Shown here piece by piece: positions 1 to 7,880 of a stretch of 64,000 nucleotides of DNA; the stretch's first letter is position 1; each line of letters opens with the position of its first letter. A program made the position numbers and the translations under genes. The DNA lies in NCBI GenBank assembly GCA_963747755.1, contig CAVVGK010000014.1:434001-498000 (forward strand), in the 5' to 3' direction. Source of the stretch: DATFVA01 sp963747755 (GTDB lineage: Bacteria > Bacteroidota > Ignavibacteria > Ignavibacteriales > Ignavibacteriaceae). The notes under the pieces are model-generated. The model was not told the origin of the DNA. It saw only the letters and a list, made by a program, of their open reading frames with translations, and ran no database searches.

Positions 1-617
1 GGAATTCCCTCCTGGTCAAAAATGCTTGTCATCATAGGGAAATATCTGCCGGAACGTTCAAGCCAGAGTTGCATATGTTTGCGCCCTTTTCCGGTGAAAT
101 ATTCAACCCATTGCTCGACATATGAATTAACTTCCAGGGGAACATCAGCAGGAATCACAACAGAATTTGTATCTTTTTCCTTGTCCTTAATGGCGAACTG
201 TTCGTCCGGCATATTTTTTCCCATCCACTCCTCAAGAGCGGCGAAAGAAACCTCCACAGGAAGTTCCGGTAGTCCGTCAACATATTTTCTATAATCTTCA
301 ATAATAGATTTTTCAAGTTCAAGGTAGGCTTCATTACCTTCAATTCCCGGATAATAGCTGAGGTTGTTAATTATCCTTAGAGCCAATTCGTAATTGGATA
401 CCGTCTCAGAAGTACTGTTGATATCCTGTTTTGCAAGTGCGGAAATATAATATTGTCTTGCCTGTTCCATCATTTCAGAGACGATCCCCCCTTTTATAAC
501 GCTTTCGTTTTTTTCTGAGGAATTTTCATCTCTTGTTATTTCTTTATTTCCTCCGCAGGAACTCAGCAGCAAAGTAAATAAAGAAATAACAATAAATGGT
601 AGAATTGTCTGCTTCAT
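1..617 (-). CDS. Lytic transglycosylase-like lipoprotein, 3' end beyond window
   Basis: About 205 codons are visible before the gene runs off the left edge. The product starts with a lipoprotein signal peptide: a hydrophobic stretch, then lipobox LLSSC with Cys21 as the predicted lipidated residue. It is therefore probably anchored in the outer or inner membrane facing the periplasm. A Glu/Lys-rich helical region follows, then residues about 165-205 with 'YVEQWVEYF' and 'WLERSGRYFPMM'. That pattern resembles the lead-in to the SLT domain of MltD-type membrane-bound murein lytic transglycosylases, which cleave the glycan backbone of peptidoglycan. The catalytic Glu would lie outside the window, so activity cannot be confirmed. 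The ATG is preceded by GGAG at good spacing. Confidence 0.72.
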   Translation of the reverse strand, partial: MKQTILPFIVISLFTLLLSSCGGNKEITRDENSSEKNESVIKGGIVSEMMEQARQYYISALAKQDINSTSETVSNYELALRIINNLSYYPGIEGNEAYLELEKSIIEDYRKYVDGLPELPVEVSFAALEEWMGKNMPDEQFAIKDKEKDTNSVVIPADVPLEVNSYVEQWVEYFTGKGRKHMQLWLERSGRYFPMMTSIFDQEGI

Positions 618-734
618 GCACCACTCCATAATTTATTTGGTAAGTAATATAAGTTTAGAATCATCTTTTATCAAGTAAAAAGTTAGATAAACGGTTTAAC
701 TTCAATGTAAATAAGCAGTTAATTCCTTAATTTT

Positions 735-2279
735 TTATAAGGGTATATTCCCATGTTTCTTTTTCGGGTTTTGATCCACTTTTGTTTTCAATAATTCAAA
801 AACCTTAACCAGTCTGATTTTGGTATCCCGGGGAAGAATAATATCATCCAGGTAGCCGCGTTCAGCTGCTTTGTAAGGATTCGCAAATTTATTAATGTAT
901 TCAGCCAGCTTTTTCTCGGCTTCTGCTTCAGGATCTTCAGCTGAGGCAATCTCTTTTTTGAAGATTATTTCAACCGCGCCTTTGGGACCCATAACCGCAA
1001 TTTCGGCGGAAGGCCATGCAAAGTTAAAATCGCCTCGTATGTGCTTGGAATTCATAACGTCGTATGCTCCTCCATACGCTTTCCTTGTAATAACTGTAAC
1101 TTTTGGAACAGTGGCTTCACAAAAAGCATACAAAAGCTTTGCCCCATGCCTTATAATACCATTCCATTCCTGCTCGGTGCCGGGCAAAAATCCCGGTACA
1201 TCTTCCAGAACAAGAAGAGGTATGTTAAATGAATCGCAAAAACGCACAAAACGCGCACCTTTCACAGAACAATTGATGTCAAGTACTCCTGCCAATACTG
1301 CAGGCTGGTTTGCAACAATTCCTATCGACATCCCGCCCAGTCTTGCAAATCCAACAATGATATTCTCAGCATATGATGAGTGAACTTCAAAGAACTCTCC
1401 GTCATCAACGATTAGAGTAATAACTTCCTTCATATCATAGGGTTTATTCGGGTTATCAGGAATAATGTTATCAAGTTCTTTAATCGGAAGAAGCTGAGAG
1501 CGGTCGAATTCTTTCTCAGGAGTTCTGTCCAGGTAATTAAGAGGTAGAAAACTCATCAACTTCCGCACATTAAGCAGAGTCTCAATTTCATTTTCATTCG
1601 TAAAGTGTGCCACTCCCGATTTCGATGCATGTGTATCTGCACCGCCAAGATCCTCAAAACTCACATCTTCATGAGTGACGGTCTTTACAACGTTGGGTCC
1701 GGTTACAAACATATAGCTGGTATTTTTAACCATAAATACAAAATCAGTTATTGCTGGTGAGTAAACGGCACCGCCGGCGCAGGGACCAAGAACAACTGAT
1801 ATCTGGGGAACCACTCCAGAAGCTAATGTGTTAAGCAGAAATATATCGGCATAACCACCCAGACTAACCACACCTTCCTGAATCCTTGCACCGCCGGAAT
1901 CATTTAATCCGATAACCGGAATACCTGCCTTCATAGCCAGATTCATCATCTTTATTATTTTTTCAGCATGGGCTTCGGATAGGGAACCGCCGAAGACAGT
2001 AAAGTCCTGACTGAATAAAGCCACAGGCCTTCCATCAATATTTGCCGTTCCGGTAACAACTCCATCACCGGGAAAATGCTGTTTATCCAATCCGAAATCG
2101 GTAGCGCGGTGTTTGACGAAAGTATCAACTTCTTCAAAGCTGCCTTCATCCACAAGCAGCTCAATCCTTTCACGAGCAGTGAGTTTTCCTTTTTTGTGCT
2201 GGCTTTCAATACGTTCTGGCCCGCCGCCGAGTTTAGCCTGTTCTTTATTCTTCAGGAGGTGGTCTATCTTTTCCTGCAT
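735..2279 (-). CDS. pccB: Acyl-CoA (propionyl-CoA type) carboxylase, carboxyltransferase beta subunit
   Basis: The 514-residue product has the normal length of the PccB/MmdA family, which moves a carboxyl group between biotin and an acyl-CoA such as propionyl-CoA/methylmalonyl-CoA. It has two crotonase-like halves. The N-terminal half carries GGSLSEAHAEK, GGARIQEG and GPCAGGAVYSP, which form the CoA pocket and oxyanion hole. The C-terminal half carries DVPGFLPG and RKAYGGAYDVM. The start is supported by GGAGATAA just before ATG. No alpha (biotin carboxylase/biotin carrier) subunit lies next to it, so propionyl-CoA carboxylase cannot be told from the sodium-pumping methylmalonyl-CoA decarboxylase alpha chain by context. 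The family is certain; the exact substrate is inferred. Confidence 0.9.
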   Translation of the reverse strand: MQEKIDHLLKNKEQAKLGGGPERIESQHKKGKLTARERIELLVDEGSFEEVDTFVKHRATDFGLDKQHFPGDGVVTGTANIDGRPVALFSQDFTVFGGSLSEAHAEKIIKMMNLAMKAGIPVIGLNDSGGARIQEGVVSLGGYADIFLLNTLASGVVPQISVVLGPCAGGAVYSPAITDFVFMVKNTSYMFVTGPNVVKTVTHEDVSFEDLGGADTHASKSGVAHFTNENEIETLLNVRKLMSFLPLNYLDRTPEKEFDRSQLLPIKELDNIIPDNPNKPYDMKEVITLIVDDGEFFEVHSSYAENIIVGFARLGGMSIGIVANQPAVLAGVLDINCSVKGARFVRFCDSFNIPLLVLEDVPGFLPGTEQEWNGIIRHGAKLLYAFCEATVPKVTVITRKAYGGAYDVMNSKHIRGDFNFAWPSAEIAVMGPKGAVEIIFKKEIASAEDPEAEAEKKLAEYINKFANPYKAAERGYLDDIILPRDTKIRLVKVFELLKTKVDQNPKKKHGNIPL

Positions 2280-2336
2280 TTATCTCCGCAATTTTTTAAA
2301 TACAAAAAAATAAGTTTAATTAACCATCAGCAATAA

Positions 2337-3134
2337 TTAAATGGAAAAATTTATGATTCCCGGCTGATTTTCTTTATTAAATGCATCCTCGATCATTCTC
2401 CGGTATTCCGTGAACTGTTCACTCTTATAATCAGAAATAAATTCTTCGGGAATGTTTATTTCTTTATATATCGCTGCCGGATCCTTACTCATCATAAAAA
2501 CTTTCCCTGATAATCTTACAGCTTCAGAGACATTTGTAGTTGCAATCAGAAAATAGGTATCGGTTTTTCGGGAGATATCATAAACCAAAGCATAAATCTC
2601 CTCCCTGGCAGTTTGGTCCATCTTTTTGAAACAATCATCAAGTAAAAGAACAACAGGATTGAACATCAGAGCTCTGGCCAGGCTTATTCGGAATCGAAAG
2701 CCAAAGCTGTCGTTATGGGGGTAATGATTTTCATAACCGGAAAGACCTACAAGGCTGATCAAATCATTTATTTCATAACGTCTGCTATTCTTTCCACAAG
2801 TTTCGAGCCCACATGCTAACTCTATATTTTTAATGACATTCAACCAGGGTAAAGAGGCTGATTTCTCGGGAATTAAAACGATTTTACCTTCGGGTTGTAA
2901 ATATTTCCCGCCATTAAGAATGACCTCTCCTGAGTCAGGTTTCTCAATACCTGCTATCAATTTGAGAAGCGTACTCTTTCCCCCTCCGAATGACGCAATA
3001 ATTGACGTTATTTTTGGTGAATCGGCGGAAATAGTGAATGATATGTTCTCCAGGACCTTCTTCTTCGTACCATATTCATCGGCAAAAATTTTCGTAACGG
3101 ATCTCAATTCGAGAATACTCATATCCTTGCTCAT
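2337..3134 (-). CDS. Degenerate ABC transporter ATPase (nitrate/taurine type fold)
   Basis: This 265-residue protein aligns in outline with SsuB/TauB-type ABC ATPases, but most catalytic motifs are altered. Walker A reads ASFGGGKST (about residues 47-55, first Gly replaced by Ala). The LSGGQ signature is replaced by a FGFRFR stretch before SLARAL. Walker B ends LLLDD, with Asp in place of the catalytic Glu. The switch His is gone (TTN where THD is usual). ATP binding may survive, but hydrolysis is probably slow or absent. The start ATG overlaps the permease stop as ATGA, with GGAG upstream. A longer in-frame extension to 3323 exists but would lie almost wholly within the permease gene, so it was rejected. 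It is coupled to the permease at 3131-3904. Confidence 0.78.
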   Translation of the reverse strand: MSKDMSILELRSVTKIFADEYGTKKKVLENISFTISADSPKITSIIASFGGGKSTLLKLIAGIEKPDSGEVILNGGKYLQPEGKIVLIPEKSASLPWLNVIKNIELACGLETCGKNSRRYEINDLISLVGLSGYENHYPHNDSFGFRFRISLARALMFNPVVLLLDDCFKKMDQTAREEIYALVYDISRKTDTYFLIATTNVSEAVRLSGKVFMMSKDPAAIYKEINIPEEFISDYKSEQFTEYRRMIEDAFNKENQPGIINFSI

Positions 3135-3904
3135 TCTGCACTCCAGAAAATGAACCTGTTTTCTATCGCCCTGATGAACGCATACCCGGCCGCCGAGATC
3201 AAAGATATAATGATCGTCAGCAGAAACAGAGCAGAGAGATCGTGAAAAAGCAGGGTCTGCCTGAGAACAGCACCTAAACCATAATAATTCATAATAAATT
3301 CGAATACTAGAATAAGTCCCCACAGGTGCAGATGGAATGCAGGCAGTTTGCTGAACGTCGCGGGCAGCGTTTCAAACCATGTTATATTTTTACTTATAAA
3401 ACTATCATCTGCCCCGAATGACCGGAAAGAAATTCTATAATTTTTATTGATATGCTCTAAATGTGCTCTGGTTTCAATCAGCCACCAGCTGGTAGAAACT
3501 ACGAATGAAAACAAGTACTCAGCAAAAAAGGAATGAGGAAACCAGAATACTAAAAAAATTCCGGCTAGAAAAGCAGGTACAAAAATCGCAAGATTTGAAA
3601 TAAATTTGGTTTTCACGTATATCAGTCCTGACTCAGCAAAAATCCACTGACGAAACAGGAACAAAAATAAATAAGCCAGCAGAGCCGGAAGATAAATTGC
3701 AGATACTGTAGTAAAGAAGTTAGCCAGCAAATGATAATCTTCAAATAATGCAGGAATTGTTAAGAGAACTATCCCCGGTTTGGGAAGAAAATTATTCTCC
3801 GGAATAATAAATTCAGATAATATTATCCAGAGAATAAAAAGTGTAAATAAAATGTAAAAGAAAGGTTTCTTCAGAAGACTGGTTCTGCTCACCATAAATG
3901 ACAA
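3131..3904 (-). CDS. ABC transporter permease, diverged nitrate/taurine type
   Basis: The 257-residue membrane protein has about six hydrophobic segments. An N-terminal periplasmic-edge motif (FLPKPGIVLLTIPALF) matches the opening 'LPsPxxVl' of SsuC/TauC permeases. The cytoplasmic EAA-like coupling loop is recognisable only in outline (SFGADDSFISKNITWFETLP), and its usual Gly is displaced. The gene overlaps the ATPase by four bases, so the two are translationally coupled. No substrate-binding protein is adjacent, so the substrate is unknown. Together with the worn ATPase this suggests a repurposed or non-transporting complex. It could equally be an ordinary but fast-evolving importer whose binding protein lies elsewhere. 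Confidence 0.72.
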   Translation of the reverse strand: MSFMVSRTSLLKKPFFYILFTLFILWIILSEFIIPENNFLPKPGIVLLTIPALFEDYHLLANFFTTVSAIYLPALLAYLFLFLFRQWIFAESGLIYVKTKFISNLAIFVPAFLAGIFLVFWFPHSFFAEYLFSFVVSTSWWLIETRAHLEHINKNYRISFRSFGADDSFISKNITWFETLPATFSKLPAFHLHLWGLILVFEFIMNYYGLGAVLRQTLLFHDLSALFLLTIIISLISAAGYAFIRAIENRFIFWSAE

Positions 3905-4147
3905 TTCTTTTGTTATTCTGAATTAAAAAAATAAAGAAATGTTGATTCAAAGGAAAGCTGCCGGTTAAAGGCAGTGGTTGAAACTACTGCTCCATTCTTT
4001 CCACACAGGGCCCCCATTCATCCGGGATGGGATCTATGCAAATAAGAAAATCTACTTCCGGACACATTTTTAATTTGCTTTCATATAAGGTTAAGCAAAG
4101 AGGCCTTGATAACGCTAATAAAATAATTTCTGAACTTTACTATACTG

Positions 4148-4624
4148 TTAGCTGGTTTGATCTTTAATTATATTTCTTAGTTGAAACTCATGTCTTATCG
4201 GGTGCATAACAGCATGTTCCAGCATCGCATCTATGCAGTAATCAACACCCCACCTGGAAGTGTAGACCGGGTGGTGGAATTTCTCTTCTTCTATTTCAGA
4301 CAGAGGTGTTTTCCACTTATCTAGGAGGTGCAATAAGTAATCATCTGCCTCAGATTCAATTAATTCAAGTTCAGGTGGATTTTTGATTTCAGGATCCGGA
4401 AGACCGAGTTTCTCACATATCCAGGTCATATATCCTCGCGCAGCTCTGAATATATGAAATAGGAGTGTATTCAGGGATTTATAATCTTCATCATCTGTCT
4501 CAGGCAGTACGATGTTTAATCGTTTAGCTTCATTCCATGAATGTACACATGATCTTAGATGTTGTTCGTGCAAAATAACCAGTGACCGTGCACCATTATA
4601 TTTATACTTTTTGAGATTTTCCAA
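4148..4624 (-). CDS. DinB-like (YfiT-type) four-helix protein
   Basis: The 158-residue product is predicted to be mainly helical. Its histidine placement fits the DinB/YfiT superfamily: one His in the second helix (LLFHIF) and a C-terminal cluster HAVMHPIRHEFQL, which together would make the metal site. Members include thiol-dependent S-transferases and many proteins of unknown role, so no substrate is assigned. The start is TTG, chosen because AGGAG lies six bases upstream and no ATG is suitably placed. It stands alone, with about 230 bases of non-coding DNA on each side. Confidence 0.65.
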   Translation of the reverse strand: MENLKKYKYNGARSLVILHEQHLRSCVHSWNEAKRLNIVLPETDDEDYKSLNTLLFHIFRAARGYMTWICEKLGLPDPEIKNPPELELIESEADDYLLHLLDKWKTPLSEIEEEKFHHPVYTSRWGVDYCIDAMLEHAVMHPIRHEFQLRNIIKDQTS

Positions 4625-4856
4625 GTCCAGCTCCTTTATTCTTTATCATTTTATTAATTGTAACCCCGGGGTATTAATATCACCCCGCCTTCTTGCCCCC
4701 GTGACACCAAAATGAGGACTATTATCAAGCCAAGAATCAGAGAATGGCTGCCATAGAACTCTTCCCCTCTCAGATGTCCGGTTCCGTGTAAATAACAGAT
4801 TCAACTTTTTTCCAACGACTTTTTTCTGATAGACTTTCCCTAATTCAGGCGCCGCA

Positions 4857-5432
4857 TCAGTTTCCTATTTCTATCTCATATTTATCTAATAGCCCGCTCA
4901 AACCTTCCCGGGAAAACCTGGCCTTCTTAATCCTGTTATTTTCAGGATCAATTGAAAAATGAAATGAGGTTCTAAAATCTGCCTTTACTAATATCGTTCT
5001 GTCGAATACAGCTCCCTGCATATCACATTTATCAAAAACTGCTTCTGTAAGATCACAGGCAGCGAAATCTGTTTCAGATAACTGACAGTCAATGAATTCT
5101 GTATTCCTGATCCTTGTCTTATAAAAGGTTGAATGATTGAGGTTGCAGTTTTCAAATTTGAAGGAGAGGGCGAAATCATTACAGGTGTCGAAACGAAGTC
5201 CGTTCATCTTGCAGCCGCTGAAATTCATATTATTAAAGACTGTTTCGTTGAGGTTAGCAGTGCTTAAACTGCATTGTTCGAAAGTACAGTCGATGAACTT
5301 TACTCCGCTTAGATCTGAATTTGTAAACTCACATTGAACAAACCTGCAGTTCTCATACTCAACGCCTTCAAGCCGCTCGTTGCGGAAATCTTTCTTCTCT
5401 ATCGTTTTATTTTCAATGTAATTCTCTTCCAT
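4857..5432 (-). CDS. Pentapeptide-repeat protein
   Basis: The 191 residues are built largely of A(D/N)LxX-type pentapeptides with Phe or Leu at the central position (for example CEFTN SDLSG VKFID CTFEQ). Such repeats fold as a right-handed square beta-helix. Cys is unusually common at the position before acidic or polar residues (about ten Cys). Length and repeat density resemble the Qnr/McbG group, which mimic DNA and protect gyrase, but most pentapeptide proteins have no known function. No signal peptide is seen, so it is probably cytoplasmic. It is monocistronic. A role in gyrase protection is a guess from family only. Confidence 0.85.
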   Translation of the reverse strand: MEENYIENKTIEKKDFRNERLEGVEYENCRFVQCEFTNSDLSGVKFIDCTFEQCSLSTANLNETVFNNMNFSGCKMNGLRFDTCNDFALSFKFENCNLNHSTFYKTRIRNTEFIDCQLSETDFAACDLTEAVFDKCDMQGAVFDRTILVKADFRTSFHFSIDPENNRIKKARFSREGLSGLLDKYEIEIGN

Positions 5433-5476
5433 AATATCGATATTGATTTTGATACTAATTAAATAAACATATTTTT

Positions 5477-5884
5477 CTATTCGTTATTAGGTGGTTTTTC
5501 AATGTTCTTTTTTAATGAATCGAAAGGTACAGCAGGATGATTCTGCCATATAAGTATAGGTTCACCTTTTTGGTCTATAAATTCTTTTGTTTCGCCTTCA
5601 TTCAGCCTGCTGCCGTCAGCATGGTACAATTCGCAATATATACAGGAACTCAGAGGATTGTTAATCCAGTAAATAACTGTACTGTCTGAATCATACCTGA
5701 AAATACTGCTCATACCATAACGCTTTTCATCAAGCGACAAAATCTTAATCTTTTCCATCAGCCATTCCGGAACTTCATCTGCATTAACAGGTTTAGCGGT
5801 AGAATCCTCCGTCTGGCAATTGGTATATCCCGTGTAAATTAAAAACACAAGAATAATCATTGTAATCTTTTTTATTAAAATCAT
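5477..5884 (-). CDS. Small secreted protein of unknown function
   Basis: This is a 135-residue protein with a clear N-terminal signal (MILIKKITMIILVFLIYTGY) and likely cleavage near Thr/Asn-Cys. The Cys could also be a lipidation site, although the preceding residues are not a good lipobox. The mature part has PEWLMEKIKIL and a paired-Cys motif SSCIYCELYHADG, which may form a disulfide or bind a metal. I do not recognise a named family with confidence. Two ATGs are adjacent; the second (5884) has AAGGG at better spacing. It lies downstream of the MBL-fold gene with a 60-base gap. Confidence 0.6.
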   Translation of the reverse strand: MILIKKITMIILVFLIYTGYTNCQTEDSTAKPVNADEVPEWLMEKIKILSLDEKRYGMSSIFRYDSDSTVIYWINNPLSSCIYCELYHADGSRLNEGETKEFIDQKGEPILIWQNHPAVPFDSLKKNIEKPPNNE

Positions 5885-5944
5885 CATTTCCCTTGGTTCT
5901 ATAAGTTTTTTGATGGGATTCTCACTCCTTTCTCTTCTGAGATT

Positions 5945-6589
5945 TTATTCGTTGAGGAATGGGTTCTTAGACTTTTCCCTGCCTATGGTGCTTTCCTCGC
6001 CATGACCGGGATAAATTACCACATCGTCTTCAAGTGTAAGAAGCTTGCTCGTAATGGAATCGATAAGCGTACTGTAGTCGCCTCCCCAGAGATCAGTTCT
6101 TCCGATACTGTCCTTGAAAAGCACATCACCTACAATACAGAAATTTTCATTCGGGAAGAAGAGACAGAATTCCCCGGGTGTATGGCCGGGTGTGTATAAA
6201 AGTTTTACTTCAGAATCGCCCAGTGTTAACTTCAACTTTTCAGAAAGAAAATTATCAGGAGAAGGTGGTTCATTAAACTGAACATTATACATATCTGCCT
6301 GGGTGCCGGCATTTTTAAGAAGTGTAAGATCATCTTCCGGGATCAGGTATTCGGGATTGTATTTCTGTTTAACAAACCTGCATCCCCATATATGATCAAG
6401 ATGGCAGTGAGTATTAATTAAATATTTGGGTACAAGGTCATTATTGCGGATGAATTCGGAAAGTTCATTTTCCTCAACTTCATCAGAACATCCGGGATCA
6501 ATAACAGCACATTCTTTCGAATGATCATCCCACACTATAAAAGTATTTTCATTAAAAGGATTAAATACGAACTTTTTAATTTTTACCAT
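5945..6589 (-). CDS. MBL-fold metallo-hydrolase (glyoxalase II-like)
   Basis: The 214-residue product carries the complete metallo-beta-lactamase fold motif set: HCHLDH (His61, His63, Asp65, His66), GHTPGE, GDVLF with the bridging Asp, and a C-terminal PGHG. Together these bind two metal ions. Size and spacing match the YcbL/GloB2-type single-domain enzymes that hydrolyse thioesters such as hydroxyacyl-glutathione, but the C-terminal glutathione-binding domain of true GloB is absent. It is likely cytoplasmic. Its ATG directly follows the chorismate synthase stop with no gap, so the two are probably cotranscribed. The precise substrate is unknown. Confidence 0.85.
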   Translation of the reverse strand: MVKIKKFVFNPFNENTFIVWDDHSKECAVIDPGCSDEVEENELSEFIRNNDLVPKYLINTHCHLDHIWGCRFVKQKYNPEYLIPEDDLTLLKNAGTQADMYNVQFNEPPSPDNFLSEKLKLTLGDSEVKLLYTPGHTPGEFCLFFPNENFCIVGDVLFKDSIGRTDLWGGDYSTLIDSITSKLLTLEDDVVIYPGHGEESTIGREKSKNPFLNE

Positions 6590-7799
6590 CTACCTGAAAT
6601 TTCTTTTTATTCTTGAAAATAGTTTCTTATTGAAGTTATTATAGTTATCTCTTGTTTCTTCCAGTGAATCACCACCGAACTTAAGCAGGAAATGTTTCGC
6701 TATTACCCAGGCAAGCATTGATTCGGCTATAACTGCACAGGCCGGTACAGCAACAAAATCGCTTCTCTCTCTTCTGGATTCAATTTTCTTCATTGTTCTA
6801 AGGTCTATACTCTCAACAGGACTCATTAGCGTAGCAATCGGTTTCATTGCTGAACGGACTATAACAGGCATACCATTTGAAATGCCGCCTTCAATGCCGC
6901 CTGCGCGATTAGTCTTCCTCTTTAATCTTTCACCTGATTTAATTATTTCATCGTGAGATTCGGAGCCTGTCTGTTCAGCCGATTCAAAGCCTGTTCCTAT
7001 TGAGACTGCCTTAACTGCATTTATAGACATGATCACTGCAGCTATATCAGCGTCAAGTTTCAAATCGTACTGCATAAAGCTTCCAAGTCCCGCAGGCACC
7101 CCGGAAGCGATGGTTATAAATGTACCGCCAAGTGTATCCCCTTTCTTCTTAACCTCTTTAATCTTATTTATTATACGGATTTCATGCTCCTTGTCCAGCA
7201 CCCTCACATCACTCTTATCCGCTTCTTCCGACAGATCCCATGCCTGAGAAACTCTTAGGAACTTTATTCATGGTTAACTCTTCAAACATATTCGCATCAG
7301 GATATTCTCCGCCGATACTTTCAACATAACTTCCGATAAAAATATCAAATTCCTCAAGCAGTCTGCGTGCTACAGACCCCGCCGCAACCCTCGCAGCTGT
7401 TTCCCTTGCACTGGACCGTTCTATGGAATTTCTGATATCATTATAATTGAATTTGGTGATTCCAACAAGGTCAGCATGTCCCGGCCTTGGTACAGTAACC
7501 TTCTCAACTTTTCCATTTTCAGATTCAGGTGACATCTGATTCTTCCAGTTTTCCCAATCCTTATTCCTGATCAAAAATGAGATCGGAGAACCGATGGTCT
7601 TCTGAAACCTGATGCCAGCTAAAATTTCAGCAGAGTCCGACTCAATTTTCATCCTGTGGCCTCTGCCATAACCGGACTGTCTTCTCTTGAGGTGATAATT
7701 TAAATAGCTGTTTTCAATGGTCAGGTTTGCAGGAATTCCGTCAACTATCACAGTAAGTGCTTTACCATGAGATTCCCCTGCAGTTAAGAAGCGTATCAT
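6590..7799 (-). pseudogene. aroC: Chorismate synthase, interrupted by a single-base frameshift
   Basis: Chorismate synthase makes chorismate from 5-enolpyruvylshikimate-3-phosphate using reduced FMN; it is the last common step to aromatic amino acids. Both halves are intact but in different frames. The N-terminal 190 or so residues (ATG at 7799) contain GESHG, GRGHRMKIESD, RPGHADL and RSSARETAARVAAGS, and stop at TAA 7215-7217. The C-terminal half contains DTLGGTF, PAGLGS, SINAVKAVSIG and EGGISNG, and ends at 6590. The combined length is one base over a multiple of three, so removing one base gives about 402 residues, the family's usual size. The shift must lie between about 7218 and 7267. 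It is either a sequence error or a real mutation. Confidence 0.9.
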
Positions 7800-7836
7800 T
7801 TTATATCCTGTAAAATGTTGAGGAGATAATATAAAA

Positions 7837-7863
7837 AAAACGCCCGAATATATCGGGCGTTTT
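7837..7863 (-). terminator. Intrinsic terminator, probably bidirectional
   Basis: A perfect hairpin with GC-rich core CGCCCGA/TCGGGCG and a five-base loop is flanked by A-run and T-run, extending the pairing. Read on the minus strand it lies just past the htrA-like gene and ends in eight U residues. On the plus strand it has a shorter U tract. It separates that gene from aroC. Confidence 0.92.
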
Positions 7864-7880
7864 ATAAATGATTTAATACC

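Noticed and set aside
895..1383. Long plus-strand open frame inside the carboxylase gene
   Set aside because: It is antisense to a well-conserved gene, has low-complexity Ser/Pro-rich translation and no ribosome-binding site.
4027..4167. 46-codon open frame on the plus strand in the gap before the DinB-like gene
   Set aside because: No ribosome-binding site, no recognisable domain, and its end overlaps the 3' end of an opposite gene.
4625..4856. Open minus-strand frame of about 70 codons between the DinB-like and pentapeptide genes
   Set aside because: It has no ATG or GTG in a suitable place and no resemblance to a known protein; probably chance or a faint gene relic.
7218..7267. Programmed ribosomal frameshift in aroC
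   Set aside because: No slippery heptamer or stimulating hairpin is evident; an error or simple mutation is more likely.
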